Source of the DNA: an uncultured Phycisphaerales bacterium
Lineage (GTDB): Bacteria > Planctomycetota > Phycisphaerae > Phycisphaerales > SM1A02
DNA length: 64,000 nt
Direction: 5' to 3'
Assembly: GCA_905480395.1 (NCBI GenBank)
Contig: CAJQQE010000005.1
Location: 1 to 64,000 of the forward strand
Both the position numbers and the translations under genes were made by a program. This document shows, piece after piece, positions 48,646-57,076 of the stretch; the stretch's first letter is position 1, and the number at the start of each line of letters is the position of its first letter. The notes below the pieces were generated by a model. It ran no database searches and had not been told where the DNA came from. It was given only the letters and a program-made list of their open reading frames with translations.

Positions 48646-49779
48646 ATGCACCGCCACGAACTCGTATTTGAGCAGACGCGAACGACGATTCTGATCGGTC
48701 GAGGTTTGATCGGTCGTGGGCACGAGCTTCTGGTTACCGATGCCGGACTGGTCCCGGACCAGCGGATCTATCTGGCGATCGACGCCGGGCCGGAACGGAT
48801 TGTGGCGGACCGTCATGGTCGACTCCTCGAAGCCGCCTTGGAGGCGCAGGGCGGGGTGGCTCGAGGCATTTTCGAGGCCGCCGAGTCGGCGAAGTCCATG
48901 GAGACCGTGGAGCGAATCTGGGATGATCTGCTCCAAGTTGGCATGGATCGTCGCGGTCTTCTGGTCGCGATCGGTGGTGGGATCGTGTGTGACGTGGCGG
49001 GCTTCGCGGCCAGTGGCTGGATGCGGGGGATTGATCTGGTGCTGGCTCCAACCACCCTTCTGTGCATGGTTGATGCGGCCATCGGCGGGAAGACCGGGGT
49101 GAATCGTCCACTGGCGAATGGCGGACTCGGAAAGAACCTCGTCGGGGCGTTTTGGCCGGCAAAGTTGGTCATCTGCGATTGCGATGTTCTGGCCACGCTG
49201 GGTCCGCGGGAGTTCCGTGCCGGGCTTGCGGAATGTCTGAAGCACGCCCTGATCGATGGGGAAGAGTCCTTGGTCGCCTTCGAACGCGATCTTCCCTCGG
49301 TGCTGGAGCGGAATCCAGAGACGCTGCCAGACTTTGTGGCCCGATCTGCCGGCGTCAAAGTGTCCATCGTTCAACGAGATCCCAGGGAATCCGGGGACCG
49401 AGCTTTGCTCAACCTCGGTCATACCTACGCCCATGCATTGGAGAGCCAAGTTGATCTCGAGCTGCTTCATGGCGAAGCCGTCGCGCTTGGCCTGGTGGCC
49501 GCCTGTCGAGCGGCGAGCGCCGCGGGGCTGCTGTCCGGTCGGGAGTTGGAGAATCGGGTCACGGGGCTCCTAGACCGATGTGGCCTTCCCACATGCATTC
49601 CGGCCGGTGGCTCGGCCGACCTTGGCGCACTCCGTGAGGTCATGCGACTCGACAAGAAATCCCTCGGTGGCCAAATTCGACTCGTGCTTCCGCGTGCGGT
49701 CGGTCAAATCGAGGTGGTGGACGGGCTTGCCGACGAGGTCGTCGATGCCGGTTGGGCGGCGATTCTGCGGGCGGAATGA
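48646..49779 (+). CDS. aroB: 3-dehydroquinate synthase
   Basis: The 377-residue enzyme performs the second step of the shikimate pathway, turning DAHP into 3-dehydroquinate with NAD and a divalent metal. The NAD-binding VAIGGGIVCDVAGFAAS, the conserved TTLLCMVDAAIGGKTGVN and the metal-binding NLGHTYAHALE with HGEAVALG are all present. The start at ATG 48646 follows GGAG by 11 bases; an upstream ATG at 48625 is in frame but lies before that ribosome-binding site. No other aromatic-pathway gene is adjacent. Confidence 0.96.
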   Translation: MHRHELVFEQTRTTILIGRGLIGRGHELLVTDAGLVPDQRIYLAIDAGPERIVADRHGRLLEAALEAQGGVARGIFEAAESAKSMETVERIWDDLLQVGMDRRGLLVAIGGGIVCDVAGFAASGWMRGIDLVLAPTTLLCMVDAAIGGKTGVNRPLANGGLGKNLVGAFWPAKLVICDCDVLATLGPREFRAGLAECLKHALIDGEESLVAFERDLPSVLERNPETLPDFVARSAGVKVSIVQRDPRESGDRALLNLGHTYAHALESQVDLELLHGEAVALGLVAACRAASAAGLLSGRELENRVTGLLDRCGLPTCIPAGGSADLGALREVMRLDKKSLGGQIRLVLPRAVGQIEVVDGLADEVVDAGWAAILRAE

Positions 49780-49919
49780 GGCGGTGCGGTGTTCTTCTTT
49801 GAATCCATCTTTGGAGTCGTGAAGCCTCGAAGGCCGATCCTGAAGAGATCCGAGCGGGCCGCAATCGCGGAAGTCGCGATTGGTTCGCCGGAACACCCCT
49901 TTTAGGGCCCTCACGCACT

Positions 49920-51257
49920 ATGAGGATCATTTCGATCGTGAATCAGAAGGGTGGATGTGGAAAAACCACCACATCCGTCAATCTGGCGGCCATTTTGGCC
50001 TCCCAAGGCCGACGAGTCCTTTTGGTCGACCTCGACCCCCAGTCCCACTGCGCTGCCGCGCTTGGGGTCCCTGAGGATGAGATCGAGTACAGCACCATTG
50101 ATCTCTTGCTTGACCCTCCTGCCGGGCAGTTGAATGCCTCGCAGATCGGCTCCCGCACCTGGGAGGTCGCTTACGGACTCCGACTCTTGCCAAGCACCGT
50201 TCGTTTGGCTCGGGCCGAGGCGCCGGGCGGCGGGCTCATGGAGGCAGGGGACCGGGATCGACGTCTCAAGCGAGGGCTCGAAGCGTTTGCCGACTCCATG
50301 GACTATTGCCTGATCGACTGCCCGCCCACGATTGGCATGCTCACGTTCAACGCCCTTCGAGCGGCCGACGAAGTCTTGGTGCCGGTCGAGACCGGTTTTC
50401 TCGCGACCCGCGGCGCTCAGCGGCAATGGGCGACCCTTCGGGCGATGGCGGCCCGAATCGGCCGCCCAGTTCGCGCCCGGATCGTCCCCAACCTGCTGCA
50501 TGATGAACGCTCGCTCGACCGAGACCTGCTCAAGGCCCTTCGGGCGCACTTCGGCGCTGGCGTCTCGCCCCATCCGATTCGAGATCATCTCGACATCCGA
50601 GAAGCCACCGCCTTTGGACGCGCCGTCATCGAACATGCACCGGAATCTGAAGCAACTCGTGACTATCAACGTCTCGCCGCGTGGCTGGAGACGGATTCCG
50701 CGGCGGTCATCGATCCGCCGGTCTCGGACGAGTCCGAGGTTTCATCGTCAGACGATGCGGCGCCCGCGAGCCATCCCGTTTCTGAGCCGGAAACATCTCC
50801 GCTCGGTGACGCGACCGGTATTCGGGAGGTTGAAGTCTCGTCCCGAGTCGCCGAGCTCGTTCAGCGATTGCGTCCGGGACGTTCATCCGACGCGCCAGGC
50901 GTGGCGGTTGGAGTTTCGGGTCATGGCATGTCCACGGGGCGAATCCGCATCGTCCAGCCCGCAGCCCTCGGCGACCGAATCGCCGTCACCGGCGATTTCA
51001 ATCAATGGCATGAGGCAGGCTTACCACTCCGTTCCTTGGCTGACCAAGCCGAAGGTCCGCAGTGGGTGGGAATCGAGTTACCCGGGGGGACGGATGTGCG
51101 GTATCGATTGGTCGTCGACGGGAAGTCGATGCTCGATCCTTCGAATCCCCGCGTGGTTGACGGTCCTGACGGAAGTCCGGCGAGCGTGGTTGGGGCGACG
51201 ACCGGAACCACCGGTAAGGTTGGCGTCATCTCTACCGCGACGGTGAAATCGACGTGA
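49920..51257 (+). CDS. ParA-family ATPase fused to a C-terminal CBM48-like domain
   Basis: The 445-residue protein begins with a complete ParA/Soj ATPase (residues 1-255): deviant Walker A NQKGGCGKTTT, VDLDPQSHCAA, Walker B LIDCPPTIGMLTFNAL and VPVETGFLATRG. A Ser/Glu/Pro-rich linker follows. Residues about 340-425 then read like an AMPK/isoamylase-type CBM48 (early-set) domain: IAVTGDFNQWHEAGLPL, WVGIELPGGTDVRYRLVVDG, DPSNPRVVDGPDGSPASVV. The first sugar-stacking Trp is kept; the second, normally DGxW, is Ser here. ParA proteins position cargo on the nucleoid or membrane, and the CBM48 suggests a glucan-linked or protein-binding cargo adaptor. No parB is adjacent. The next gene, 71 bp downstream, encodes a ParA-like protein without a P-loop. 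Confidence 0.85.
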   Translation: MRIISIVNQKGGCGKTTTSVNLAAILASQGRRVLLVDLDPQSHCAAALGVPEDEIEYSTIDLLLDPPAGQLNASQIGSRTWEVAYGLRLLPSTVRLARAEAPGGGLMEAGDRDRRLKRGLEAFADSMDYCLIDCPPTIGMLTFNALRAADEVLVPVETGFLATRGAQRQWATLRAMAARIGRPVRARIVPNLLHDERSLDRDLLKALRAHFGAGVSPHPIRDHLDIREATAFGRAVIEHAPESEATRDYQRLAAWLETDSAAVIDPPVSDESEVSSSDDAAPASHPVSEPETSPLGDATGIREVEVSSRVAELVQRLRPGRSSDAPGVAVGVSGHGMSTGRIRIVQPAALGDRIAVTGDFNQWHEAGLPLRSLADQAEGPQWVGIELPGGTDVRYRLVVDGKSMLDPSNPRVVDGPDGSPASVVGATTGTTGKVGVISTATVKST

Positions 51258-51328
51258 TTCTCCTACCGGCGGATGCCGGTTTTCTTGGATCGGCAATGAC
51301 GCCGCTCCACAACTTCGGAGCGTGAAGC

Positions 51329-52882
51329 ATGGATGCGGCCCGCGATCCTTTTGACGAACTCACCGCCCTCTTCTTGAGTGACGAACCACAAGCCGGTGCC
51401 GCGCTCGGCGACTCCGGTGGGGATCGTGTCATGGACATCGATCAACCGGTTCGACCTGATCCGGTCAAGCCGAAGCTAACGATCGCGATCTGTGGTCACC
51501 TTCCCGTGATGGCGGGTCTTTGGGTGACGCAGTACGCCGACCGAATTGCGGAGGCGGCGGGTTCGACCGGGCTGGTGCGAATGGAAGGCGGTCGCTGTTC
51601 GATCGAGATTTTCCGCTCGGATGCGAAGATCAGCCGACCTAAGGAAGCCGATCTTGCGGAGTCCGCGGGAATCATCGCTGACGACCTTCATCGTTGGGTC
51701 GTTTGCGTGGATGATCGGGATGCCGCGGCGGCGGTCCGGGCCGGTGCCGATGAAGTGGTCATTCTCACCGCAGCCGAGCAGCCGGCGGTGATCGAAGCCT
51801 ACCGACTCGCCAAGAGCGCGGCGGCACGAGTCCCCGCAGAACGTTCTTTAGATCTCGGCTTGGTGGTCGTGGGGGCCGATCCCGAGCGTGCGGAAAGCGC
51901 CGGTGATGTTCTGGCGAAAGCCGCAACTCGACATCTCGACCGCCCGTTACCGGTGGTGGCGACGGTTCGTCGACTTGATGTGGTCGAAGGATCTCAGCGT
52001 TTGGTCTTTGATGAATCAGTCCGGCGCAGCGCAGAAGAGGTGGTCTCGGCCATTCGAGCATCGCTGGATCTCGCGGCACTTCGACCAGTATCAGCAGTTC
52101 GTCCAGAGAAGTCTTCGGAATCGTTTGCAGACTCGTACCCCGGAGGTCTTCGGCTGGCGAGATTCGAAGAGACCGGCGAGCTGGCCGACGAGCCCGCGAC
52201 GGATTTGTCTTCGGCCTCTCGCCGGCGACCGACCAATGGTGGTGCCATGCAGCCGTTGTTTCCTGGCTCTGGATCTAGACCAGACTCCGGGACCGATCGG
52301 CCGCGGAGCAATTTTCGATCGGTCCGTTTGCGCCCATCTCCAATGGGCGCCCCTGGCGAGCCGGCTTTCTTGCCTGGCGAGCCGGAGGAAGAGGCCGATG
52401 CGGCCATCTCGAATCCTGGGACCATGGAACCGGAACTGAGTCGAGCGGGCGCCGCATCGCGACTTGGCCCACTTGATGGTTCACTTGATGGTTCAACGAT
52501 CGACGTCGAGCCACCGGCGTTGGTTTCCGATGCCGGACTTCTTGGTTTTCTCCCCGAACTCAAGCCCACCGGGTTCCGCTGTCCAATCGCCACGGATGTT
52601 GAAATCGCCGCGGATACGGAAGGCGGCGTGCACCTGCTTTGCTCGGATGTCAGTCTCGAATCAGCCCGGATCGCAGAGGCTTGGTTGCGCGGTAATCGGA
52701 ATCTGATTGCGAACGTGATCGACTTTTCCGGGGTGTCGACGATCCACGTCTTTACGACGGATCCGCCGCGGGTCGCCGACCTTCATCGCACCGGGCTTCG
52801 GCTTCATCTCATCATCGAAGACGGTGAGCATCGCCGGCGGGTCCCACTCAATAGCGAGCAGAACGCGGTCATTCCCGGATAA
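51329..52882 (+). CDS. Degenerate ParA/MinD-like protein, probable partner of the ParA-CBM48 protein
   Basis: The 517-residue protein has a region (about residues 50-255) with the strand order of a MinD/FlhG-type fold. LTIAICGHLPVMAGLWVTQY sits where the P-loop should be but has no GKT. WVVCVDDRDAAAAVRAGADEVVILTAAEQPAVIEAYRLAKSA (in two blocks) matches the Walker-B-to-A-loop region, and LDLGLVVVGADPERAESAGDV with LPVVATVRRLDVV matches late strands. A 130-residue disordered linker rich in Pro, Ser and Arg follows. The C-terminal domain (about 385-517) has FRCPIATDVEIAADTEGG and IHVFTTDPPRVADLHRTG and is unrecognised. It likely cannot bind ATP in the ParA manner. Confidence 0.7.
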   Translation: MDAARDPFDELTALFLSDEPQAGAALGDSGGDRVMDIDQPVRPDPVKPKLTIAICGHLPVMAGLWVTQYADRIAEAAGSTGLVRMEGGRCSIEIFRSDAKISRPKEADLAESAGIIADDLHRWVVCVDDRDAAAAVRAGADEVVILTAAEQPAVIEAYRLAKSAAARVPAERSLDLGLVVVGADPERAESAGDVLAKAATRHLDRPLPVVATVRRLDVVEGSQRLVFDESVRRSAEEVVSAIRASLDLAALRPVSAVRPEKSSESFADSYPGGLRLARFEETGELADEPATDLSSASRRRPTNGGAMQPLFPGSGSRPDSGTDRPRSNFRSVRLRPSPMGAPGEPAFLPGEPEEEADAAISNPGTMEPELSRAGAASRLGPLDGSLDGSTIDVEPPALVSDAGLLGFLPELKPTGFRCPIATDVEIAADTEGGVHLLCSDVSLESARIAEAWLRGNRNLIANVIDFSGVSTIHVFTTDPPRVADLHRTGLRLHLIIEDGEHRRRVPLNSEQNAVIPG

Positions 52883-52918
52883 TCATTTTCGTCACGGATC
52901 TGTCGCGGATCCGTCGCC

Positions 52919-53836
52919 TCATCCGGTGGGAAACAGCAGTTGAATTTGGAATCGAATACTCCACTCGCCGACTCCGGCGGGCTTTTCAACGTTGTAGAAC
53001 CCTTGCAATTGAATGTTCACTGGCTGCGATCCGATTCGCATGACTCTTCCGAAGCCCCCGCCGAGCGGGACCGTCCACCGGTTGTCGGCGTCGGCCTTCC
53101 AGTTCGCCGTGAAGACCGGGGATGTGGTGAGGTACCAGCCGTCAGGCAGGTTGTAATTGATGAACGGCTGCATCAGCAGCGAGTTCACAGCGTTTTCACC
53201 CGATCCGGCGTATGACCAGACGTTCTGAACCAATCCACCGATCACCCAGGGGCCTTGCATGGTGAGTGCCACGACGCTGGGGCCTGCCGACCACTTGTCG
53301 GTTCCGAGTCGGTCCGAGGTCGCGGTTGGGAATTGCAACACTGGGCCGACTCCCCAGATGATTTCGCTGGTCTTCGCCGGAGAGAAGAACGCCGTGAACT
53401 GCAGATCGCCAAGACCAAAGTCGCTCGAGACGCCTGCCGCTGGCGAGGGCGCATTGATTACTGGGAGGATCGTCCGGGTGATCAGATTGATGTCATCGGA
53501 GATTTTGATCGGGATGACGGGCTGAATATTAAGCACCCACTGTGCGTTGTCTCCGGGGCCGGTTGGAAAGGTCAGGTTGCTCTGGAACGGAAGGCTAATC
53601 ATGTCAGCAACGGGATTCTGCGCTGCTTTGGCGAGTTGTTCGGCACTCGGACCGCCGCCCGCCGTGGCGGTCGGTGAGGTCGTGTTCAAGTCGCCACCGT
53701 TCGCGACGGCGGCCTCCGCGGCCTCTTCTTGGATGGCGAGAATTCCAGACGCAAAATCAAGGCGAATCGAGGTTTCGGCGATCGCCAACGTCGGTACAAG
53801 GCCGGTGGCCATCGAAAGGATGATGAGGGGATTCAT
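52919..53836 (-). CDS. Outer-membrane beta-barrel protein (MetA/transporter-like)
   Basis: The 305-residue product has a signal peptide ending AIA near residue 20 and a disordered Gly/Ala/Thr section. It then shows alternating amphipathic strands typical of a 10- to 12-strand barrel: WVLNIQPVIPIKIS, INLITRTILPVIN, FGLGDLQFTAFFSPAK, WGVGPVLQFPTATS, WYLTTSPVFTANWKAD and IQLQGFYNVEKP. The order and short periplasmic turns match the family often annotated as a neuromedin U-like or MetA phenol-pathway transporter. The protein ends FPTG, without the terminal aromatic typical of Bam substrates. The cargo is unknown. Confidence 0.82.
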   Translation of the reverse strand: MNPLIILSMATGLVPTLAIAETSIRLDFASGILAIQEEAAEAAVANGGDLNTTSPTATAGGGPSAEQLAKAAQNPVADMISLPFQSNLTFPTGPGDNAQWVLNIQPVIPIKISDDINLITRTILPVINAPSPAAGVSSDFGLGDLQFTAFFSPAKTSEIIWGVGPVLQFPTATSDRLGTDKWSAGPSVVALTMQGPWVIGGLVQNVWSYAGSGENAVNSLLMQPFINYNLPDGWYLTTSPVFTANWKADADNRWTVPLGGGFGRVMRIGSQPVNIQLQGFYNVEKPAGVGEWSIRFQIQLLFPTG

Positions 53837-53902
53837 AATCGGTGTTCTCCGGAGTTGAAATGTGAGCTGACAAGAATATCTTCGGCCGTCATGTGGCTGG
53901 GA

Positions 53903-54895
53903 CTATGCACGCGATTTGAGCAGATTTTTAAGCCATGAGTTCCAATTTGCAAACTGAAATCCGTGGGTTTCCGCTGGAGTCCATCCTCGATCCGCCAGTC
54001 CGAGGGTGAGGCGATCCAAGTGGCGGAGATCCCGGAGCCCCTCTGGAAGTGCGGAAGCGCCAAAGCCCCCGTCCGCATCGGAGCCCAATCCAACTCGATT
54101 TCGTCCGGCCAACGCGGCGACGTGTTCGATATGGTCAAGGCAGTCGTTGATGGTTGCGGATTTACCGTCGCCGCGGAGAAACTGACCAAAGAGATTGAGC
54201 CCGATGATGCCGTCGCGGTCGGCGATGGCCTTGATCTGGTCGTCGTGCAGGTGCCGATCATTCGGGCCGGTGATGGCGGCGGCGTTGGAGTGTGTGGCGC
54301 AGACCGGACCGGAGGTCCGTTCCAGCAGGTCATCGAAGGCGGCGGGGGAGAGGTGGGAGACATCGTGCCCAACGCGGTGCGTCTCCAGCGCATCGACGAG
54401 CGATGCGCCTTCGGCACTGAGCCCGCCCGGTTGTGCATTGCCTCCCGCGTATCGGGAGCCGCGGGCCCAGCTCAGGCCGACCACCCGCAGGCCGCGGTCA
54501 ACCCACCACGCGGCGTCGTCCGGCGTCTTGATCGGGTCCGCGCATTCCATGAGCAGGACGAGTCGAGGCACGATCTCGGCATCGAGATCCGTGAGATCCC
54601 GAACGATCGTGACCCGGCCTGCCGCTTCTTCGGCTTCGTACCAGCTCAACTGTCGACGTCCGGCGCGTTCCGCCGCATCTGGATCGTCGGCGGGGTATGC
54701 CGCGGGTTCTCCGGCGGGACCATCCCGTTCGGTGAAGATGGTGGCAAAGAGGGTCTGGATGCGGGCCGCGGCGAGATCGGGCCAAGTGACGGCGCCATCG
54801 ATCCCAAGTTCAGCTACCGAGCGGTGGAAGTCCCGACCTTCCCCGGCGAGATAGGCAAGATCGAGATGGGCGTCGAGCCAGGCATGGTTGGTCAT
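53903..54895 (-). CDS. Membrane dipeptidase (peptidase family M19)
   Basis: The 330-residue protein is a renal-dipeptidase-like TIM-barrel enzyme. The first zinc ligands are in LDAHLDLAYLAG (H-x-D), the bridging Glu is in VLLMECADPI, HDVSHLSPAAF and PVCATHSNAAAITGPNDRHLHD hold the second and third sets, and VGLGSDADGGFG carries the C-terminal Asp. The protein has no signal peptide and is probably cytoplasmic, cleaving dipeptides, possibly including D-amino acid dipeptides from cell-wall turnover. The C-terminal ANWNSWLKNLL helix is typical. Confidence 0.92.
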   Translation of the reverse strand: MTNHAWLDAHLDLAYLAGEGRDFHRSVAELGIDGAVTWPDLAAARIQTLFATIFTERDGPAGEPAAYPADDPDAAERAGRRQLSWYEAEEAAGRVTIVRDLTDLDAEIVPRLVLLMECADPIKTPDDAAWWVDRGLRVVGLSWARGSRYAGGNAQPGGLSAEGASLVDALETHRVGHDVSHLSPAAFDDLLERTSGPVCATHSNAAAITGPNDRHLHDDQIKAIADRDGIIGLNLFGQFLRGDGKSATINDCLDHIEHVAALAGRNRVGLGSDADGGFGASALPEGLRDLRHLDRLTLGLADRGWTPAETHGFQFANWNSWLKNLLKSRA

Positions 54896-55025
54896 GGAAG
54901 CATGCTAGCGATCCCGAGATCCTTGATCTGATTCTGGCCGATCGAAAGGTGGGTTTTTGATGCCCGCAAGGTTGATTTTAATCGATTTCGTTGCCTCGCC
55001 AACTCGGGCTCGGTAGCCTGTAAGG

Positions 55026-55535
55026 ATGGTCAATGCATCGGGGTCTTCGGCACCGCCTCCCGTGACGCCCGATTGGGCTTCTGCGGGATGGAGTGTTGCG
55101 ATTCCGCAACGAGCTTCCCGCGGCGTCCGTCTGAGCTCCGGATTCTCGGCGCTGGCGGCCGCAACGGTCTTGGTGATCGCTTGGATTTTGACGCCTTCCG
55201 ACGCCGGTCTCGGAACGCACCAGCAGATGGGGCTTCCGCCGTGCAACTGGATCGTGGCGGCGAACATGCCTTGCCCGACGTGTGGGATGACGACGGCGTT
55301 CAGTTTCGCGGCTCATGGAAACCTCTTGGCTTCCTTCCGAACCCAGCCGCTTGGAGCACTTCTGGCAGTGGCGACGGCGATGGTGGTATTGATCGGAGGG
55401 TGGACCGCGGTTTCAGGTTCGATGCTCGCTCCGTTCTTTTCGGGGTTTTTTGGAAAACGGTTTTTATGGGTATTCGTGGCGTTGCTCCTTGTGGCATGGG
55501 CCTACAAGATCGGTGATCACCGGGAATACTTTTAA
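55026..55535 (+). CDS. DUF2752-family membrane protein
   Basis: The 169-residue product has about three hydrophobic segments. GLPPCNWIVAANMPCPTCGMTTAF matches the DUF2752 core, in which CPxCGxTTA links two membrane segments. The HGNLLASFRTQPLGALL helix follows as in other members, then two more membrane helices. The function is unknown. The first 35 residues are Pro/Ala/Ser-rich and polar. The promoter region is shared with the divergent M19 peptidase gene. Confidence 0.85.
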   Translation: MVNASGSSAPPPVTPDWASAGWSVAIPQRASRGVRLSSGFSALAAATVLVIAWILTPSDAGLGTHQQMGLPPCNWIVAANMPCPTCGMTTAFSFAAHGNLLASFRTQPLGALLAVATAMVVLIGGWTAVSGSMLAPFFSGFFGKRFLWVFVALLLVAWAYKIGDHREYF

Positions 55536-55632
55536 AGTGCTTCGGCGAGTGGAGCAGGCGTCGCGTCGAATCGTGATTCAGATCGGAACGTTTGACCTGC
55601 AACAGCCGATGATCGCAACGAAAGTGACCAAC

Positions 55633-56331
55633 ATGATGATGAACAGAATCAACAATCGAAACCGATATCGAAGCGTCGCGGTCCGAAGCTTGTCGATGCT
55701 CCCGTTCCTCGCCATGATCGGCATCCTCCAAGGCTGCCAGATCTTCGGTATCGCGAGTGTGATCGGGCAGAACATCGAGCGCGAGAAGAAGGTCGAAGTA
55801 CTCGCAGAATATGATGGCCTTCGAAATCAGACGGTGGCGGTCGTCGTGCAGACCGACATGTCGACGCTTTATCAGTTTCCGAAACTGGTTGCGGAGATCG
55901 GTGTCAACATGAGCCGGCGATTGGCGCAGAACGTCGAGGGGATTCAAGTACTCGATCCGCGATTCGTGCTCGACTGGACGTATCACAAGCCGGGCTGGGA
56001 GACCATGCCATACGGCGAGGTGTGCGAGGAACTCGGTGTCGAGCGACTGGTCTGGATCGACATGTTCGAGTTTCGCCTCAATCCCCCAGGTAATCGTTGG
56101 CAGTGGGAGGGGGTCGCCGGTGCCTCCATCGGAATCGTCGAACTCGACGGATTCGACTCCGACGCCTTTGCCGAAACCTATGACGTGAGCGGCGAATTCC
56201 CCAAGATTGCCGAGCTCGGACGTGAAAGTTCGACGGAGGCGCGGATCGAGATGGGACTGCTCGCCACCTTCATCGAGCAAGCAGCTTGGCTCTTCTTCGA
56301 CCACATTGAGGACAAGTATCCCGATGCCTGA
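55633..56331 (+). CDS. Lipoprotein of unknown function, paralogue of the next gene
   Basis: The 232-residue product has a basic N-terminus and a hydrophobic segment ending in the lipobox LQGC. Three ATG codons in a row begin at 55633, and an upstream ATG at 55609 is also possible. The mature part carries LRNQTVAVVVQTDMSTLYQFP and, later, CEELGVERLVWIDMFEFRLN. That second segment parallels REAGVEQIIYVSLDGFAMT in the next gene's product, so the two look like distant paralogues sharing one beta-alpha-beta fold. No catalytic motif is visible. The gene's last eight bases overlap the next start (ATGCCTGA). Confidence 0.78.
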   Translation: MMMNRINNRNRYRSVAVRSLSMLPFLAMIGILQGCQIFGIASVIGQNIEREKKVEVLAEYDGLRNQTVAVVVQTDMSTLYQFPKLVAEIGVNMSRRLAQNVEGIQVLDPRFVLDWTYHKPGWETMPYGEVCEELGVERLVWIDMFEFRLNPPGNRWQWEGVAGASIGIVELDGFDSDAFAETYDVSGEFPKIAELGRESSTEARIEMGLLATFIEQAAWLFFDHIEDKYPDA

Positions 56332-57040
56332 TTCAAGACGATCAACTCGATCAACTCGATCAACACGATCAACACGATCAATCCATGGCGTCCTACCGCT
56401 GCTCCTCATCCTGGTGACGGGTGGCATTCTGGCCGGATGCAACATTATTGTGCCGGTAGCCTACGTGCTTGAGGGGCCGGGCACGATTCCCGCGCAGTAC
56501 GTCCTTCGCGAGACAAGTACCGCAGTTTTCATCGACGATCCTGACACGGTGTTTCCGCGGACCTCCCTCCGCTCGATGGTTGGAGTTCGAATCACTGAAG
56601 ACCTCATCTCCAGTGGCACGATCCCATCGAGCATGATGGTTGATTCACGTGACGTGCTCGCACTGGCCCGAGCGTTGGAGACCAGTGAGAGTCGAGTGAC
56701 TATCGAACGGATCGGTCGCGAAGCCGGGGTCGAGCAGATCATTTACGTCTCGCTCGATGGATTTGCCATGACCCTCGATGGCTTCACCCCACGACCCACC
56801 GCGGTCTGCAGCGTCAAGGTCCTCGATCTCGCGTCCGGAACCAGAGTATTTCCCGCCGCCAATCCGACGGGGTTGGAGGTCATCGGGCAAATCCGCGAGG
56901 TTGATCCGATCAACTTTGAGAGTTTCGCCAAGCGGCGTCGGGTCGAAGATAATCTCGCGATGGAACTCGGCAAGAATGTTGGCTTTCTCTTCTACGAACA
57001 CGATCGAGTGGATCTGGGTGAGAACCTCGGCGTTCGCTGA
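56324..57040 (+). CDS. Lipoprotein of unknown function with (Ser-Thr-Arg) repeats before its signal sequence
   Basis: The 238-residue product overlaps the upstream gene by eight bases, so the two are translationally coupled. Its N-terminus is RRSTRSTRSTRSTRSIHG, encoded by five 9-bp repeats, followed by a hydrophobic stretch and the lipobox LAGC. The mature part has LRSMVGVRITEDLISSG and REAGVEQIIYVSLDGFAMT and a late NLAMELGKNVGFLFYEHD helix. The last mirrors the TFIEQAAWLFFDHIEDK end of its neighbour. The function is unknown; a paired lipoprotein complex is a reasonable inference. Confidence 0.78.
   Translation: MPDSRRSTRSTRSTRSTRSIHGVLPLLLILVTGGILAGCNIIVPVAYVLEGPGTIPAQYVLRETSTAVFIDDPDTVFPRTSLRSMVGVRITEDLISSGTIPSSMMVDSRDVLALARALETSESRVTIERIGREAGVEQIIYVSLDGFAMTLDGFTPRPTAVCSVKVLDLASGTRVFPAANPTGLEVIGQIREVDPINFESFAKRRRVEDNLAMELGKNVGFLFYEHDRVDLGENLGVR
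56339..56383. repeat. Five 9-bp tandem repeats within a signal-peptide coding region
   Basis: CGATCAACT occurs twice, CGATCAACA twice, and CGATCAATC once, in direct tandem. The unit length is a multiple of three, so copy-number changes would lengthen or shorten the Ser-Thr-Arg leader of the lipoprotein without shifting frame. Confidence 0.9.
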
Positions 57041-57076
57041 TCCTCGGAGGCCCCGTCGCCTCGGAGTCTTCTTGAG

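Noticed and set aside
55300-56445. A 381-codon minus-strand frame including a (Val-Asp-Arg) repeat
   Set aside because: It overlaps the lipoprotein genes and DUF2752, has no domain sense, and its repeat simply mirrors the Ser-Thr-Arg repeat on the coding strand.
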